A stretch of DNA of 37,476 bases from an uncultured Coriobacteriaceae bacterium (GCA_900550055.1 URQU01000016.1:1-37476), one strand, 5' to 3'. Positions 28,093 through 36,465 are shown, counted from the stretch's first letter. Notes: generated from the sequence alone by a model not told the origin. Made by a program: numbers and translations.

Positions 28093-29309
28093 GCCGCTCC
28101 GAGACGGCATCTGCGGTGGAGGCGCCCAGTCGCGCCCGTGGCAACCTCATGATCTTGGTGCTGGCGCTCAGCTGCTTCGTGTTCGGATGCGCCTACCAAT
28201 ACATCCTGGGCGTGCCCGACCAGGTCGCGCAGATAGCCGGCATCGATCTTTCACAGGTCAGCCTCATGATGGGCGTCTACGGCGTGTGCAACGCCGTCGG
28301 CACCCCGCTTCTGGTCATGGCGCTCACCTCGCGCGGACCGAAAACGTTGCTGCTGGTCAGCCTTGCCCTTATGGCGGTGGGCATGGCCATATGCGCCGCC
28401 ACGCCCATCTATCCCGTCATTTTGACGGGCAGAGCCGTCATGGGCGTGGGCAACGGCACCTTCGCGGCAACCGCCTACATCGCGGCAAGCCGCATCGCGG
28501 GTCCTTCGCGCGCCGCATCGGCCATGTCGAACGTGGCGCTGGGCTTCAGCGCATCCTTCGTGTTCGCGCTTCCCGCCGCGCGTATGCTGCGTAACGTCAT
28601 CACCTGGCAGCAGGCGTATTGGGTGCTCGTCATCGCGGCGTGCATCGCGTTCGCGGTCATAGCGCTCGTCGTGCACGTGCCTGAAGCGCCGCGCTCGCCG
28701 GCAGAGCAGGGCCGTCGCAGCACCGATGCGCTCCGCGTGTTCCGCAATCCTTGCGTGGTGCTGCCCTTGATCTGCACCGTGCTCATGTTCGTGGGGTATG
28801 CCTCCATGAACACCTACATCACGCCGTTCATGGAAAGCGTGCTTCCTCAGCCTGAGTGGGTAAGCGGATCTCTGTTCGCGTTCGGGCTGATGAGCATGAT
28901 CGGCTCGAAGGCAAGCGGCTGGGCAGCCGATCGCTTCGGCTCGGCTTCGGCGGTCATCGGTTGCGTGACGCTTCAGGCGGTAACGCTTGTGGGGCTGGGG
29001 CTTGTCACCGGGTCGTGGCCCGCGGCGCTGGCGGCGGCATGTCTGTGGACGGGCATATCCTGGGGTTTCTTGCCGGCGCAGAATTCGTTCATCATGCTCA
29101 ACGCGGGTGACGAGGCGGCGTTTGCCGTCAGCTTGTCGAACTCCTCGTTGCAGCTCGGCAGCGCGCTCGGGTCGTTCGCTGCAGGCGTGTTCATCACCTG
29201 CATGCCGCTTTTGGCGATGCCGTTCGTCTCCGCCGCCTTCACCGCTTGCGCGGTGGCCGCGGAAATCGCTGCGTTGCGCCTGTCCCGCAGGCCGAAGCGC
29301 GTGCGATAA
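28089..29309 (+). CDS. Major facilitator superfamily transporter
   Basis: 406 residues with about 12 hydrophobic segments, normal for a 12-TM MFS permease. A short basic loop after TM2 (MALTSRGPKTLLL) fits the family's first signature position, and GRAVMGVGNGTFAATAYIA fits TM4. The central loop (about 199-220) is hydrophilic. Substrate cannot be read from the sequence; AraJ/Bcr-like export is possible. It starts inside the U32 stop codon (ATGA), so it shares that transcript. Nothing regulatory is visible at its start; a riboswitch for the next operon follows its stop by about 95 nt. Confidence 0.85.
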   Translation: MSRSETASAVEAPSRARGNLMILVLALSCFVFGCAYQYILGVPDQVAQIAGIDLSQVSLMMGVYGVCNAVGTPLLVMALTSRGPKTLLLVSLALMAVGMAICAATPIYPVILTGRAVMGVGNGTFAATAYIAASRIAGPSRAASAMSNVALGFSASFVFALPAARMLRNVITWQQAYWVLVIAACIAFAVIALVVHVPEAPRSPAEQGRRSTDALRVFRNPCVVLPLICTVLMFVGYASMNTYITPFMESVLPQPEWVSGSLFAFGLMSMIGSKASGWAADRFGSASAVIGCVTLQAVTLVGLGLVTGSWPAALAAACLWTGISWGFLPAQNSFIMLNAGDEAAFAVSLSNSSLQLGSALGSFAAGVFITCMPLLAMPFVSAAFTACAVAAEIAALRLSRRPKRVR

Positions 29310-29383
29310 CGTCAGCCGTTCGGCTATTGCGATTTCCTTTGCCCATTCGGCGGTTTGCTATGAAAGAGACAGGCGCTGCGGTG

Positions 29384-29389
29384 TAATAT
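29384..29389 (+). promoter_or_regulatory. -10 element of the thi operon
   Basis: TAATAT, 15 nt before the base of the TPP riboswitch. No -35 at usual spacing. Confidence 0.45.
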
Positions 29390-29404
29390 ATGCTCAACAG
29401 ATTC

Positions 29405-29496
29405 GATGCAGGGGTGCCCGGCGGCAACGTCGGCGCTGAGAGGGCGTAAGCCTAACCCTTTGAACCTGTCCAGGTAACGCTGGCGTAGGGAGCATC
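29405..29496 (+). promoter_or_regulatory. TPP (thiamine pyrophosphate) riboswitch
   Basis: All conserved blocks are present: P1 GATGC (29405-29409) / GCATC (29492-29496), GGGGTGCC near the 5' side, GCTGAGAGG (29435-29443), ACCCTTTGAACCTG (29455-29468) and GGTAACGCTGGCGTAGGGA (29473-29491). TPP binding should stabilise P1 and allow the terminator downstream to form. It controls thiM and the genes after it. Confidence 0.97.
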
Positions 29497-29510
29497 TCTC
29501 GTGCACGTAC

Positions 29511-29546
29511 GGGGGCGCTATTTTCTACGGTAGCGTCCTCGTTTTT
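29511..29546 (+). terminator. Riboswitch expression-platform terminator
   Basis: GGGGGCGCTA (29511-29520) pairs with TAGCGTCCTC (29531-29540), ten pairs with two G-U, 10-nt loop, then G and five T (29542-29546). It sits between the aptamer and thiM, as in transcription-terminating TPP switches. Confidence 0.88.
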
Positions 29547-29564
29547 CGTTGCAAAGGAGAGAAT

Positions 29565-30404
29565 ATGATCGAACAAAGCAAGCTCGAAGCTTCCATCGCG
29601 AAGGCGGCCGCGGACGTGCGCGCCAACAATCCCCTGGCCGGGTCCATCACCAACACCGTCACCATCGATTTCGTGGCCAATGCCCAGCTTGCCGTTGGCG
29701 GCTCTGCGGCCATGGTCTATCTGCCTGACGAAGGCGAGACCCTGGTTGCCGCAGGCGGCGCCGTGTACCTGAACATGGGCACGCTGTTCCCCGTTTACGA
29801 GGAAACCATCCCGCGCACGGCCGCCGCAGCTCAGGCCGCCGGCAAGCCGTGGGTGCTCGACCCGGTGGGCATCGGCATCGGCAGCCTGCGCACCAAATTG
29901 CTTTCCGGCCTGAAGCAGTACAAGCCCGCTATCATTCGCGGCAACGCCTCCGAGATCATCGCGCTTGCCGGCCTATGGGGTCTTGAGGGCACTGCCGACG
30001 ATCTTTCGCGCGCCCGCGGCGTCGACACCGCCGACACGGTGGAGGCTGCGCGTGCGGCGGCTGTCGCGCTGGCTCGCTATACGGAAGGCGCCGTCGTCAT
30101 CTCCGGCGAGTCCGACCTGGTAACCGACGGTCATTCGGTCGTTATCAGCCATGGCGGCAGCGCGCTCATGGGCAAGGTCACCGGCTTCGGCTGCTCGCAG
30201 GGCGGCGTGCTCGCGGTGTACGCAACGCAAACCGATCCGTTCACGGCAGCCGTCGCTGCGGTGAACCACTACAACCTGGCGGGCGTTGCAGCTGCCGCTG
30301 CCGCCGATGCTCCGGCAAGCTTCAAGGTGGCCTTCATCGACGAGCTGTTCCGCGCAACCCCCGAGGCGGTTGCCGGCAACTCCATCGAGATCCAGGAGGC
30401 GTAG
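29565..30404 (+). CDS. thiM: Hydroxyethylthiazole kinase
   Basis: 279 residues. Phosphorylates the salvaged thiazole THZ in the cytoplasm. Family marks: NPLAGSITNTVTIDFVANAQ (22-41), the nucleotide-binding WVLDPVGIG (96-104), IIRGNASEI (123-131) and the active-site loop VTGFGCSQGG, with C210; relatives commonly have TGTGC or TGAGC here, so Phe at the middle position is a change. The start follows AAAGGAGAGA (29553-29562). It is the first gene after the TPP riboswitch. With ThiE it supports salvage; no thiC, thiG or thiD is seen here. Confidence 0.95.
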   Translation: MIEQSKLEASIAKAAADVRANNPLAGSITNTVTIDFVANAQLAVGGSAAMVYLPDEGETLVAAGGAVYLNMGTLFPVYEETIPRTAAAAQAAGKPWVLDPVGIGIGSLRTKLLSGLKQYKPAIIRGNASEIIALAGLWGLEGTADDLSRARGVDTADTVEAARAAAVALARYTEGAVVISGESDLVTDGHSVVISHGGSALMGKVTGFGCSQGGVLAVYATQTDPFTAAVAAVNHYNLAGVAAAAAADAPASFKVAFIDELFRATPEAVAGNSIEIQEA

Positions 30405-30408
30405 CATC

Positions 30409-30741
30409 ATGAACACGCTGGTTGCCGTGGCCATCGCCCCGTTCGGCGTGGGCGATGAGCTTGCACCCGAGGTGGCCGAGGTGGTCCGCGTCATCCGCGA
30501 ATCGGGTCTGCCCAACAAGACCTATTCGATGTTCACCGAGATCGAAGGCGAATGGGACGAGGTTATGGCCGTGGTTCGCAACGCCACGTTCGTCTTGGCG
30601 CAGAAGGGCATCCGCACCGAGGTCATCCTGAAGGCGGACGTGCGCCCGGGGTTCGAGAACATGATGGAGCAGAAGGTTCGAAGCGTCGATGCCATCCTGG
30701 AAAGCGACATTGTCGATGGAGACGCCGAAAAGGGGGAATAG
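30409..30741 (+). CDS. Thiamine-binding protein of the MTH1187/YkoF-like (DUF77) family
   Basis: 110 residues, one ferredoxin-like domain. Members bind thiamine or hydroxymethylpyrimidine and assemble as tetramers. MNTLVAVAIAPFGVGDEL at the N-terminus, then YSMFTEIEGEWDEVMAVV match this family. The ATG lies 4 nt after the thiM stop and follows AGGAGG (30394-30399), inside the end of thiM. It sits between thiM and thiE under the riboswitch, which supports thiamine or HMP binding. The exact ligand and function are not known from sequence. Confidence 0.88.
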   Translation: MNTLVAVAIAPFGVGDELAPEVAEVVRVIRESGLPNKTYSMFTEIEGEWDEVMAVVRNATFVLAQKGIRTEVILKADVRPGFENMMEQKVRSVDAILESDIVDGDAEKGE

Positions 30742-30742
30742 C

Positions 30743-31450
30743 ATGAGCATGCGAGATAATCTGGATATTTCCGCATACCTGGTCCTAGGGCCGGAGAACA
30801 CCTTGGGCCGACCCGTTGCCGATGTGGTCGCCCAGGCCATTGCTGCGGGTTTCACCTGCGTGCAGGTCCGCTCGAAGGAGTGCTCGGCTCGTGAGCTTAT
30901 CTCCTGTACGGCTCAGGTGTCCGAGGTCATACGGCAGGCCGGCGCGCAAGATCGCGTGGCGCTGCTCATCGACGACCGTCTGGATGCGGTGTATGCCGCC
31001 CGTCAGCAGGGAATCAAGGTTGATGGCGTGCATGTGGGCCAGACCGACATCCCCGTCGAGGCGTGTCGCGCTCTGCTCGGCCCCGATGCGGTAGTGGGCC
31101 TTTCCGCTCGTGCCGATGAGATGCTCGAGTACGTGAAAACCGCCGATATGTCGCTAGTAGACTACCTGGGCGTCGGCCCGCTGCATGAGACGCCCACGAA
31201 AACCGATTGCGGTTTGGCGGCAGATGGCACCATCATCACGAAAAGCCTCGAGGACTTGGTGGCGCTTCATCAGGCAAGCCCCGTTCCCATCGTGGTCGGC
31301 GGGGGAGTGAAGGTGGCGGATATCCCCGCCGTTGCGCAAACGGGCGTCGACGGCTTCTTCGTGGTGTCTGCGGTATGTGCCGCGCCTGACCCGCATGCAG
31401 CCGCTCAAGAGCTCGTGCAAGCATGGAACGCTGCGAAGCAAGCTAGCTAA
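30743..31450 (+). CDS. thiE: Thiamine-phosphate synthase
   Basis: 235 residues, TIM barrel. Joins HMP-PP and THZ-P to give thiamine phosphate. Visible: LIDDRLDAVYA near the pyrophosphate site, VDGVHVGQTDIPVEACR, GLSAR, the YLGVGPLHETPTKTD segment, and VVGGGVK near the end. The start at 30743 is 1 nt after the previous stop and follows AAAAGGGGG (30728-30736). Last gene of the riboswitch operon; a strong palindromic terminator follows. Note that HMP kinase/ThiD, normally needed to supply HMP-PP, is not encoded nearby. Confidence 0.96.
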   Translation: MSMRDNLDISAYLVLGPENTLGRPVADVVAQAIAAGFTCVQVRSKECSARELISCTAQVSEVIRQAGAQDRVALLIDDRLDAVYAARQQGIKVDGVHVGQTDIPVEACRALLGPDAVVGLSARADEMLEYVKTADMSLVDYLGVGPLHETPTKTDCGLAADGTIITKSLEDLVALHQASPVPIVVGGGVKVADIPAVAQTGVDGFFVVSAVCAAPDPHAAAQELVQAWNAAKQAS

Positions 31451-31463
31451 CGCAAGCACGAAA

Positions 31464-31489
31464 AGGGCCCGCTCGATCGAGCGGGCCCT
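31464..31489. terminator. Terminator after the thi operon
   Basis: A 26-nt perfect palindrome centred at CGATCG: AGGGCCCGCTC (31464-31474) with its reverse complement ending at 31489. The 5' side is AAA-rich and the 3' side is CCTATTTATA. No long T run. Confidence 0.8.
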
Positions 31490-31652
31490 ACCTATTTATA
31501 TGCGGTGTCGTGCAGTGCGCCCTTGCGAATGATGTGCCTCTTATCGCGTTAACAGGGCATGCGGGTTCAGGCGCGAAAAAACAACGGACCTATTGCTTCG
31601 GTGCGATGATGGGTTTCCCATCGAAAGCGACCATCTGCTCAGGGCGTTCGGC

Positions 31653-32942
31653 TTAATCCTGCAGCAGCCTCTCCGTGTATGCCAGCTTCACGCAGCAAAC
31701 GAACACGTCGAACGCCGCATCCAGCTCCTCGACGGGCGGCAGGCTGGGGGCGATGCGGATGTTGCTATCGGCCGGGTCCTGCTTGTACGGCCAGGTGGCG
31801 CCCGCGCCCGTCATGGTGACGCCGGCGTTCTTGGCAAGTTCCACGATCCTCTTCGCGCATCCGGCAGGGGCGTCGAACGAGACGAAGTACCCGCCGCGCG
31901 GCTTGCTCCAGGTGCAGCCGCCGATGTCGCGTAGACCCTCGGACAGCTTGCGGTCCACCAGCTCGAACTTGGGGCGCAGGATGGCGGCATGCTTCGCCAT
32001 GTGCTCAGTTAAGCCCTTTCCGTCGTGAAGGAACCTCACGTGACGCAGCTGATTGAGCTTGTCGTGGCCGATGATCTGCGGGCTCATATGCGCCTTCATG
32101 TCCGCGATATTGGCGCTGCTTGCCGCCATCGCCGAAATGCCCGCGCCTGGGAAGGTGACTTTGCTGGTGGAAGCGAACTTGAAGCAGCGGTCGGAGTTCC
32201 CGGCCTCATCGCAGGCAAGGCGGATATCGAGTAGCTGATCCTGCTCGGCAGCGTCGTCGCTCAGATGATGGATGCCGTATGCGTTATCCCAGAAGATACG
32301 GAAGTCGTCGGCTGCGCAAGGCATGGCGGCCAAGTGGCGCACCACCTCGTCGGAATAGGTGGCGCCGCTGGGATTCGAGTACTTCGGCACGCACCAGATG
32401 CCCTTGATAGAGGCGTCTTCGGCCACCAGGTGCTCCACCTCGTCCATGTCCGGACCGTCTTCGTTCATGGCCACGGGGATCATCTTGATGCCGAACGCCT
32501 CGGTCACCCCGAAGTGCCTATCGTAACCCGGGCAAGGACACAGCCATTTCACCTCGTCAAGCTTGCACCAAGGCGTATGACCCAGCGTGCCGAACATCCA
32601 GCAACGCGCCATGGTGTCGTACATGATGTTCAAGCTCGAGTTGCCGAACACCATTACATGCTCGGCGTTGTCGTCGAGCATGACGGCCATAAGGCGCTTC
32701 GCCTCAGGGATGCCGTCAAGCACGCCGTAGTTTCGGCAGTCCGTGCCATCCTCGGCAGTGCAGTCATCGACATCGGTGATGCAGGTGAGCATGGGCATGC
32801 TCAGGTCAAGTTGCGCACGGGAGGGTTTGCCGCGCGCCATGTTCAGAGCTAGCCCCTTTGCCTTGAAAGACTCGTATTCGCGGGTGAGCGCATCGTGCGT
32901 TGATTCCAACGCTTCTCGGGCAAGCTCTGCGTAAACTGGCAT
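31653..32942 (-). CDS. PLP-dependent class I aminotransferase (aspartate aminotransferase-like, PF12897 type)
   Basis: 429 residues, start MPVYAELAREAL. Catalytic lysine K261 in FASTSKVTFPGAG, with NPSG at 190-193 and DNAY (219-222) binding the cofactor, and R427-region close to the end. The N-terminal motif GLALNMARGKPS and the VLDGIPE segment fit the Asp_aminotransf family of actinobacteria and Firmicutes rather than the classic AspAT. Substrate is likely an amino acid plus 2-oxoglutarate, but is not proven. The start (32942) is chosen because GAAAGGA lies upstream on the minus strand; an ATG at 32990 would fall inside the palindrome. Divergent from the symporter gene, with a shared promoter region. 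The 200-nt space to thiE contains only the thi terminator. Confidence 0.9.
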   Translation of the reverse strand: MPVYAELAREALESTHDALTREYESFKAKGLALNMARGKPSRAQLDLSMPMLTCITDVDDCTAEDGTDCRNYGVLDGIPEAKRLMAVMLDDNAEHVMVFGNSSLNIMYDTMARCWMFGTLGHTPWCKLDEVKWLCPCPGYDRHFGVTEAFGIKMIPVAMNEDGPDMDEVEHLVAEDASIKGIWCVPKYSNPSGATYSDEVVRHLAAMPCAADDFRIFWDNAYGIHHLSDDAAEQDQLLDIRLACDEAGNSDRCFKFASTSKVTFPGAGISAMAASSANIADMKAHMSPQIIGHDKLNQLRHVRFLHDGKGLTEHMAKHAAILRPKFELVDRKLSEGLRDIGGCTWSKPRGGYFVSFDAPAGCAKRIVELAKNAGVTMTGAGATWPYKQDPADSNIRIAPSLPPVEELDAAFDVFVCCVKLAYTERLLQD

Positions 32943-32989
32943 CGTGGTGCATCCTTTCGCCGTTTGCGGGGTAGGAACAATCGAAAACA

Positions 32990-33020
32990 CCTACCTGAGG
33001 TAGGCAAAGTCAAGTATAAT
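32990..33020. promoter_or_regulatory. Divergent promoter core with 15-nt palindrome
   Basis: On the minus strand TTGCTT-N16-TATACT (the -10 is 33013-33018) serves the aminotransferase. On the plus strand TATAAT (33015-33020) could serve the symporter, so the two -10 boxes share bases. A palindrome CCTACCT-G-AGGTAGG (32990-33004) lies just downstream of the minus-strand start site, a likely operator. A second palindrome CAATCGATTG is at 33038-33047, within the minus-strand -35 area. Confidence 0.55.
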
Positions 33021-33155
33021 CCCAGCGTCAATGTAAGCAATCGATTGGTCGTTAAATGCGTTCGTTTCCCGGATTTCGGCGACGCCGGCTGGAGGGCCGT
33101 GCGGTTTGCCAGGGGGGCGGGGGCTTGAAAACGACATAAGGGGCGGGCACAGATT

Positions 33156-34745
33156 ATGGGATCAAATGATTTGCTGGTCGTTTTGGCCATGGTTATCTAC
33201 TTCGTCGTGGTGCTGGCGGTGGGTTTCTCCTACGCTAAGCGCTCGAACTCCTCTACCGACGAGTACTTTATCGGCGGCCGTAAGGTGGGGCCATGGTTTA
33301 CGGCGTTGTCCGCCGAAGCGTCCGATATGTCGGGCTATCTGCTTATGGGCATCCCCGGCCTTGCTTACTTCTTCGGTGCATCCGAGGCCATGTGGACCTG
33401 CATCGGCCTTGCGATCGGCACCTATTTGAACTGGCTGTTCGTGGCCAAGCGTTTGCGTCAGTACTCTGAGCGCGTGCACGCTATCACCATTCCGGCCTTC
33501 TTCTCCAACCGCTTCCATGATAAGAAGAACATCTTGTCAACGGTGGCCGCGGTGATCATCTTGCTGTTCTTCTGCGTGTACACGGGTAGCTGCTTCGTCA
33601 CTTGCGGCAAGCTGTTCCATACGCTGTTCGGCATCGATTATGCGGTGATGATGATCTTCGGCGCTGTGGTGGTGTTCGCTTACACGCTGGTGGGCGGTTA
33701 TCTTTCGGTTGTGGCGACCGACTTCATCCAGGGTTGCCTGATGTTCTTCGCGCTGGCCGTTGTGCTCATCGGTTCCATCGCATCCGTCGGCGGCGTCGAT
33801 ACCACGGTGGCCTTCCTGCAGAGCATCCCCGGCTTCTTGAACGGCGGACAGCTCACCACGCCCATCATCGATGCGAATACGGGCCTGCAGGCGGTCGAGG
33901 GCGATCAGCCGCTGTTCGGCGAGGCCACTGATTTCGGCATCCTCACCATTATCTCCACCTTGGCATGGGGCCTTGGCTACTTCGGCATGCCGCAGGTGCT
34001 CGTGCGCTTCCTGGGCATCCGTTCCGCTGAGGAGGTTCGCCAGTCGCGCATCATCGCCGTGGTGTGGGTCGTTATCTCCATGGTGTGCGCCCTGTGCATC
34101 GGCTTCATCGGCCGAGCCATGCTGCCCACGTATTTCGGCACCAACGCTGCTGCTGAGAACATATTCATCGTCATCGCTCAGATGATTCTTCCCGCCTTCA
34201 TGTGCGGCGTGGTGGTATCCGGCATCCTGGCGGCTTCCATGTCCTCGGCTTCGTCGTATCTGCTTATCACCGGTTCGTCTGTGGCGGAGAACATCTTCCG
34301 CGGCATCATCAAGCGCGATGCTACCGATCGCCAGGTCATGATCGTTTCCCGTATCACGCTGGCCGTGGTCATGATCATCGGTATCATCATCGCCTTGGAC
34401 GAGAATTCCGTCATTTTCCGCGTCGTCTCTTACGCGTGGGCCGGCCTTGGCGCATCCTTCGGCCCGCTTGTGCTGTGCAGCCTGTATTGGCGCCGCACGA
34501 ACCTGCCCGGTGCGCTTGCGGGCATGCTTGGCGGTGCTATCACGGTGGTGGTTTGGCACAACTTCATCAAGCCGCTCGGCGGTGTGTTCGGTATCTACGA
34601 GCTTCTGCCGGCCTTCATCGTCTCGCTCATATGCATCTTCGTGGTCTCTAAGCTCACGGCAGAGCCCTCGCAGGAGATTTACGACGAGTTCGATCACTAC
34701 ACCGAGGCGCGCATGGACGAGGATGTGAATCCCGCGGCTGCATAG
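33156..34745 (+). CDS. putP: Sodium/solute symporter of the PutP (proline) type
   Basis: 529 residues with about 13 membrane segments, the SSS fold. Family marks: DEYFIGGRKVGPWFTALSAEASDMSGYLLMG region (34-64; the AxxSDxSG core), GLGYFGMPQVLVRFLG, and SMSSASSYLLITGSS with the Na+-site serines. The sequence is closest in look to PutP, a Na+-driven proline importer, but related carriers take other substrates. A hydrophilic loop after TM6 (about 223-255) carries GGQLTTPIIDANTG. AAGGGG is the ribosome binding site (33137-33142, 13 nt away, somewhat long). Divergent from the aminotransferase; uptake and transamination of amino acids might be co-regulated. Confidence 0.88.
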   Translation: MGSNDLLVVLAMVIYFVVVLAVGFSYAKRSNSSTDEYFIGGRKVGPWFTALSAEASDMSGYLLMGIPGLAYFFGASEAMWTCIGLAIGTYLNWLFVAKRLRQYSERVHAITIPAFFSNRFHDKKNILSTVAAVIILLFFCVYTGSCFVTCGKLFHTLFGIDYAVMMIFGAVVVFAYTLVGGYLSVVATDFIQGCLMFFALAVVLIGSIASVGGVDTTVAFLQSIPGFLNGGQLTTPIIDANTGLQAVEGDQPLFGEATDFGILTIISTLAWGLGYFGMPQVLVRFLGIRSAEEVRQSRIIAVVWVVISMVCALCIGFIGRAMLPTYFGTNAAAENIFIVIAQMILPAFMCGVVVSGILAASMSSASSYLLITGSSVAENIFRGIIKRDATDRQVMIVSRITLAVVMIIGIIIALDENSVIFRVVSYAWAGLGASFGPLVLCSLYWRRTNLPGALAGMLGGAITVVVWHNFIKPLGGVFGIYELLPAFIVSLICIFVVSKLTAEPSQEIYDEFDHYTEARMDEDVNPAAA

Positions 34746-34771
34746 TCGAATGCGACGCATATAAAGGTAAC

Positions 34772-34809
34772 GAAACGGGGAAGGGGCCTTGAGCGTCCTT
34801 CCCCGTTTC
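34772..34809 (+). terminator. Terminator after the symporter
   Basis: 13-bp perfect stem GAAACGGGGAAGG (34772-34784) / CCTTCCCCGTTTC (34797-34809), 12-nt loop, then CAGTTTT. Confidence 0.85.
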
Positions 34810-34900
34810 CAGTTTTCGGAGATTTGCGTTAAAGCATACTCGTGAGCTGGCTTTATGAACGCAAGCACACAAGCGTTTTTCCCGCAACCGCTCTCCGTGC

Positions 34901-34906
34901 TATCAT
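34901..34906 (+). promoter_or_regulatory. Possible -10 of the NlpC/P60 gene
   Basis: TATCAT, 57 nt before the start; TAAT-like sequences follow at 34915. Weak call. Confidence 0.3.
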
Positions 34907-34962
34907 ATGCGATGCTAATGCCCGTAATTACAGTACCTAAGCTCAATCTAGGAGGTTCTTGG

Positions 34963-36144
34963 ATGAGCCAATCTATAATCGATCTCAGCAGGCGAGCATT
35001 TATCGGCGGCGCTGCGGCGCTTGGCGCCACGTCGCTTATCATCCCCGAGTTCGCATTTGCTGAAACGGCCGCTGAAAAGCAGGCCGAGGCGGATGCCGTT
35101 CGCAATCAGCTGGTCGGTTTGCAGGCCGATCTTGAAACCGCCGGCGAAAACTACTATGCAGCTCTCGACGAGCAGGAAAGCGCCCAGCGCTCCATGGAGG
35201 AGCAGCAGGTCAAGATCGACGAGACCACCGAGGAGATCGAGGGTCTGCAAGATCGTCTGAGCACGCGTGCCCGCAGCATGTACCGCTCCGGCTCCACTAC
35301 GTTCATCGACTTCCTGCTCGGTGCTTCGTCTTTTGCCGAGTTCACCCAGAACTGGGAACTGCTGAACCAGATCAACGCCAACGATGCCGACCTGGTCGAT
35401 CAAACCAAGGCTGCTCGCGAGCAGCTTCAGGCTGCCAAGGACGAGTTTGCCCGCCAGGAGCAGATCGCCGCACAGAAGGCTGCGGAATGCAAGCAGATCC
35501 ACGACGAGGTTCAGGTCAAGGTGCAGAACGCCACCGAGCTCATGAACTCTCTCGATGACGAGGCCCGTGCGTTGCTCGAGCAGGAGCAGGCGGCGGCTGC
35601 GGCAGCGGCTGCAGCTCAGCAGCAGGCGGAGGCAGAGGCTGCGGCAGCGGCTGACGGCGGCAACGGCGGAGGCGGCGATGATGGCGGCTACAGCGATAAC
35701 CAAGGCGGTGGCAACGGCGGCGGAAGCACTGGCGGTGGCAGCAGCTGGGGCGGCGGCGGAAGCACCATCGTTTATCCTAGCGGCGGCGGTTCTGCCGGCG
35801 ACAACAGTGCTGCGTATTCTTATGCTTGCTCGCGTATCGGTTGCCCGTATGTATGGGGCGCCGAGGGACCGGATTCGTTCGATTGCTCCGGTTTGGTCAC
35901 GTGGGCATATCGTCAGCTTGGCATCGAGCTGCCGCACCAAAGCGAGTCTCAGATGGCATGTGCTACTCGCGTAGTGCCTGTCAGCGAGGCGCGTCCTGGC
36001 GACGTTCTGTGGCGTTACGGTCACGTGGGAATCGCCGGCGGCTACGGCGGAACCCCTTACGTGCATGCTCCCACGTTTGGCGCATATGTGCGCAATACCG
36101 ACTCGCTTTCGTGGTCGAACTTCACGAATGCGCTGCAGTTCTAG
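34963..36144 (+). CDS. Tat-exported NlpC/P60 cell-wall endopeptidase
   Basis: 393 residues. A twin-arginine signal is plain: SRRAFIGG (9-16) followed by a hydrophobic stretch and AFA cleavage near residue 33. Then a long coiled coil (about 36-215, as in RipA/PcsB-like hydrolases), an Ala-rich then Gly/Ser-rich flexible linker (208-275), and the NlpC/P60 domain (about 280-393). Catalytic residues: C308 in FDCSGLV, H354 in YGHVGIAGG, and the third polar residue H368 in VHAPTFG. The protein probably cleaves peptide stems at division or separation. Start at 34963, with TAGGAGG 7 nt upstream. Export of a coiled-coil NlpC/P60 protein by Tat rather than Sec is less usual; tatA is in this window. A terminator follows. 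Confidence 0.93.
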   Translation: MSQSIIDLSRRAFIGGAAALGATSLIIPEFAFAETAAEKQAEADAVRNQLVGLQADLETAGENYYAALDEQESAQRSMEEQQVKIDETTEEIEGLQDRLSTRARSMYRSGSTTFIDFLLGASSFAEFTQNWELLNQINANDADLVDQTKAAREQLQAAKDEFARQEQIAAQKAAECKQIHDEVQVKVQNATELMNSLDDEARALLEQEQAAAAAAAAAQQQAEAEAAAAADGGNGGGGDDGGYSDNQGGGNGGGSTGGGSSWGGGGSTIVYPSGGGSAGDNSAAYSYACSRIGCPYVWGAEGPDSFDCSGLVTWAYRQLGIELPHQSESQMACATRVVPVSEARPGDVLWRYGHVGIAGGYGGTPYVHAPTFGAYVRNTDSLSWSNFTNALQF

Positions 36145-36183
36145 ATGGCATTGGTTCTAGAAGACAAAACCTGATGAGTATGT

Positions 36184-36220
36184 AATCGGGGGAAGGCATA
36201 TAAGCCTTCCCCCGATTTGT
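36184..36220 (+). terminator. Terminator after the NlpC/P60 gene
   Basis: 14-bp perfect stem AATCGGGGGAAGGC (36184-36197) / GCCTTCCCCCGATT (36204-36217), 6-nt loop, then TGTTTT. Confidence 0.93.
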
Positions 36221-36465
36221 TTTAAGGCATGCGATCGATGGACCATGCGCAATTTCGGAAGAGGGAAGTGCTGGGGTCCAATGGGCGAGAACCTTCATTG
36301 CGGGATACCGTAATCGATGCCAGGATAGAGGAAGGGAACTGCTCTAATGGCGTCAGGGCCGCGTTGCCATAAGCTGAACAGGGAAAACAATGCCTGCTAT
36401 GCGTAGGAGGCAGATCTCTTGATGCAGGAAAAGTTCCATCTTTCAAAAAAAGTTGAAAAAAGGGG
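36221..36465. other. Gene-free stretch before the tRNA-tuf promoters
   Basis: No convincing gene. The minus-strand frame at 36222-36644 has neither a family look nor a ribosome binding site, and it crosses both promoters. Near the end, A tracts (AAAAAAA at about 36445 and AAAAAA at about 36455) form an UP-element-like region for the promoter at 36466. Confidence 0.6.

Noticed and set aside
33537..35105. Minus-strand open frame of 522 codons opposite the symporter
   Set aside because: Covers the symporter, its terminator and the next gene's signal region; His/Asp/Ala-rich antisense composition.
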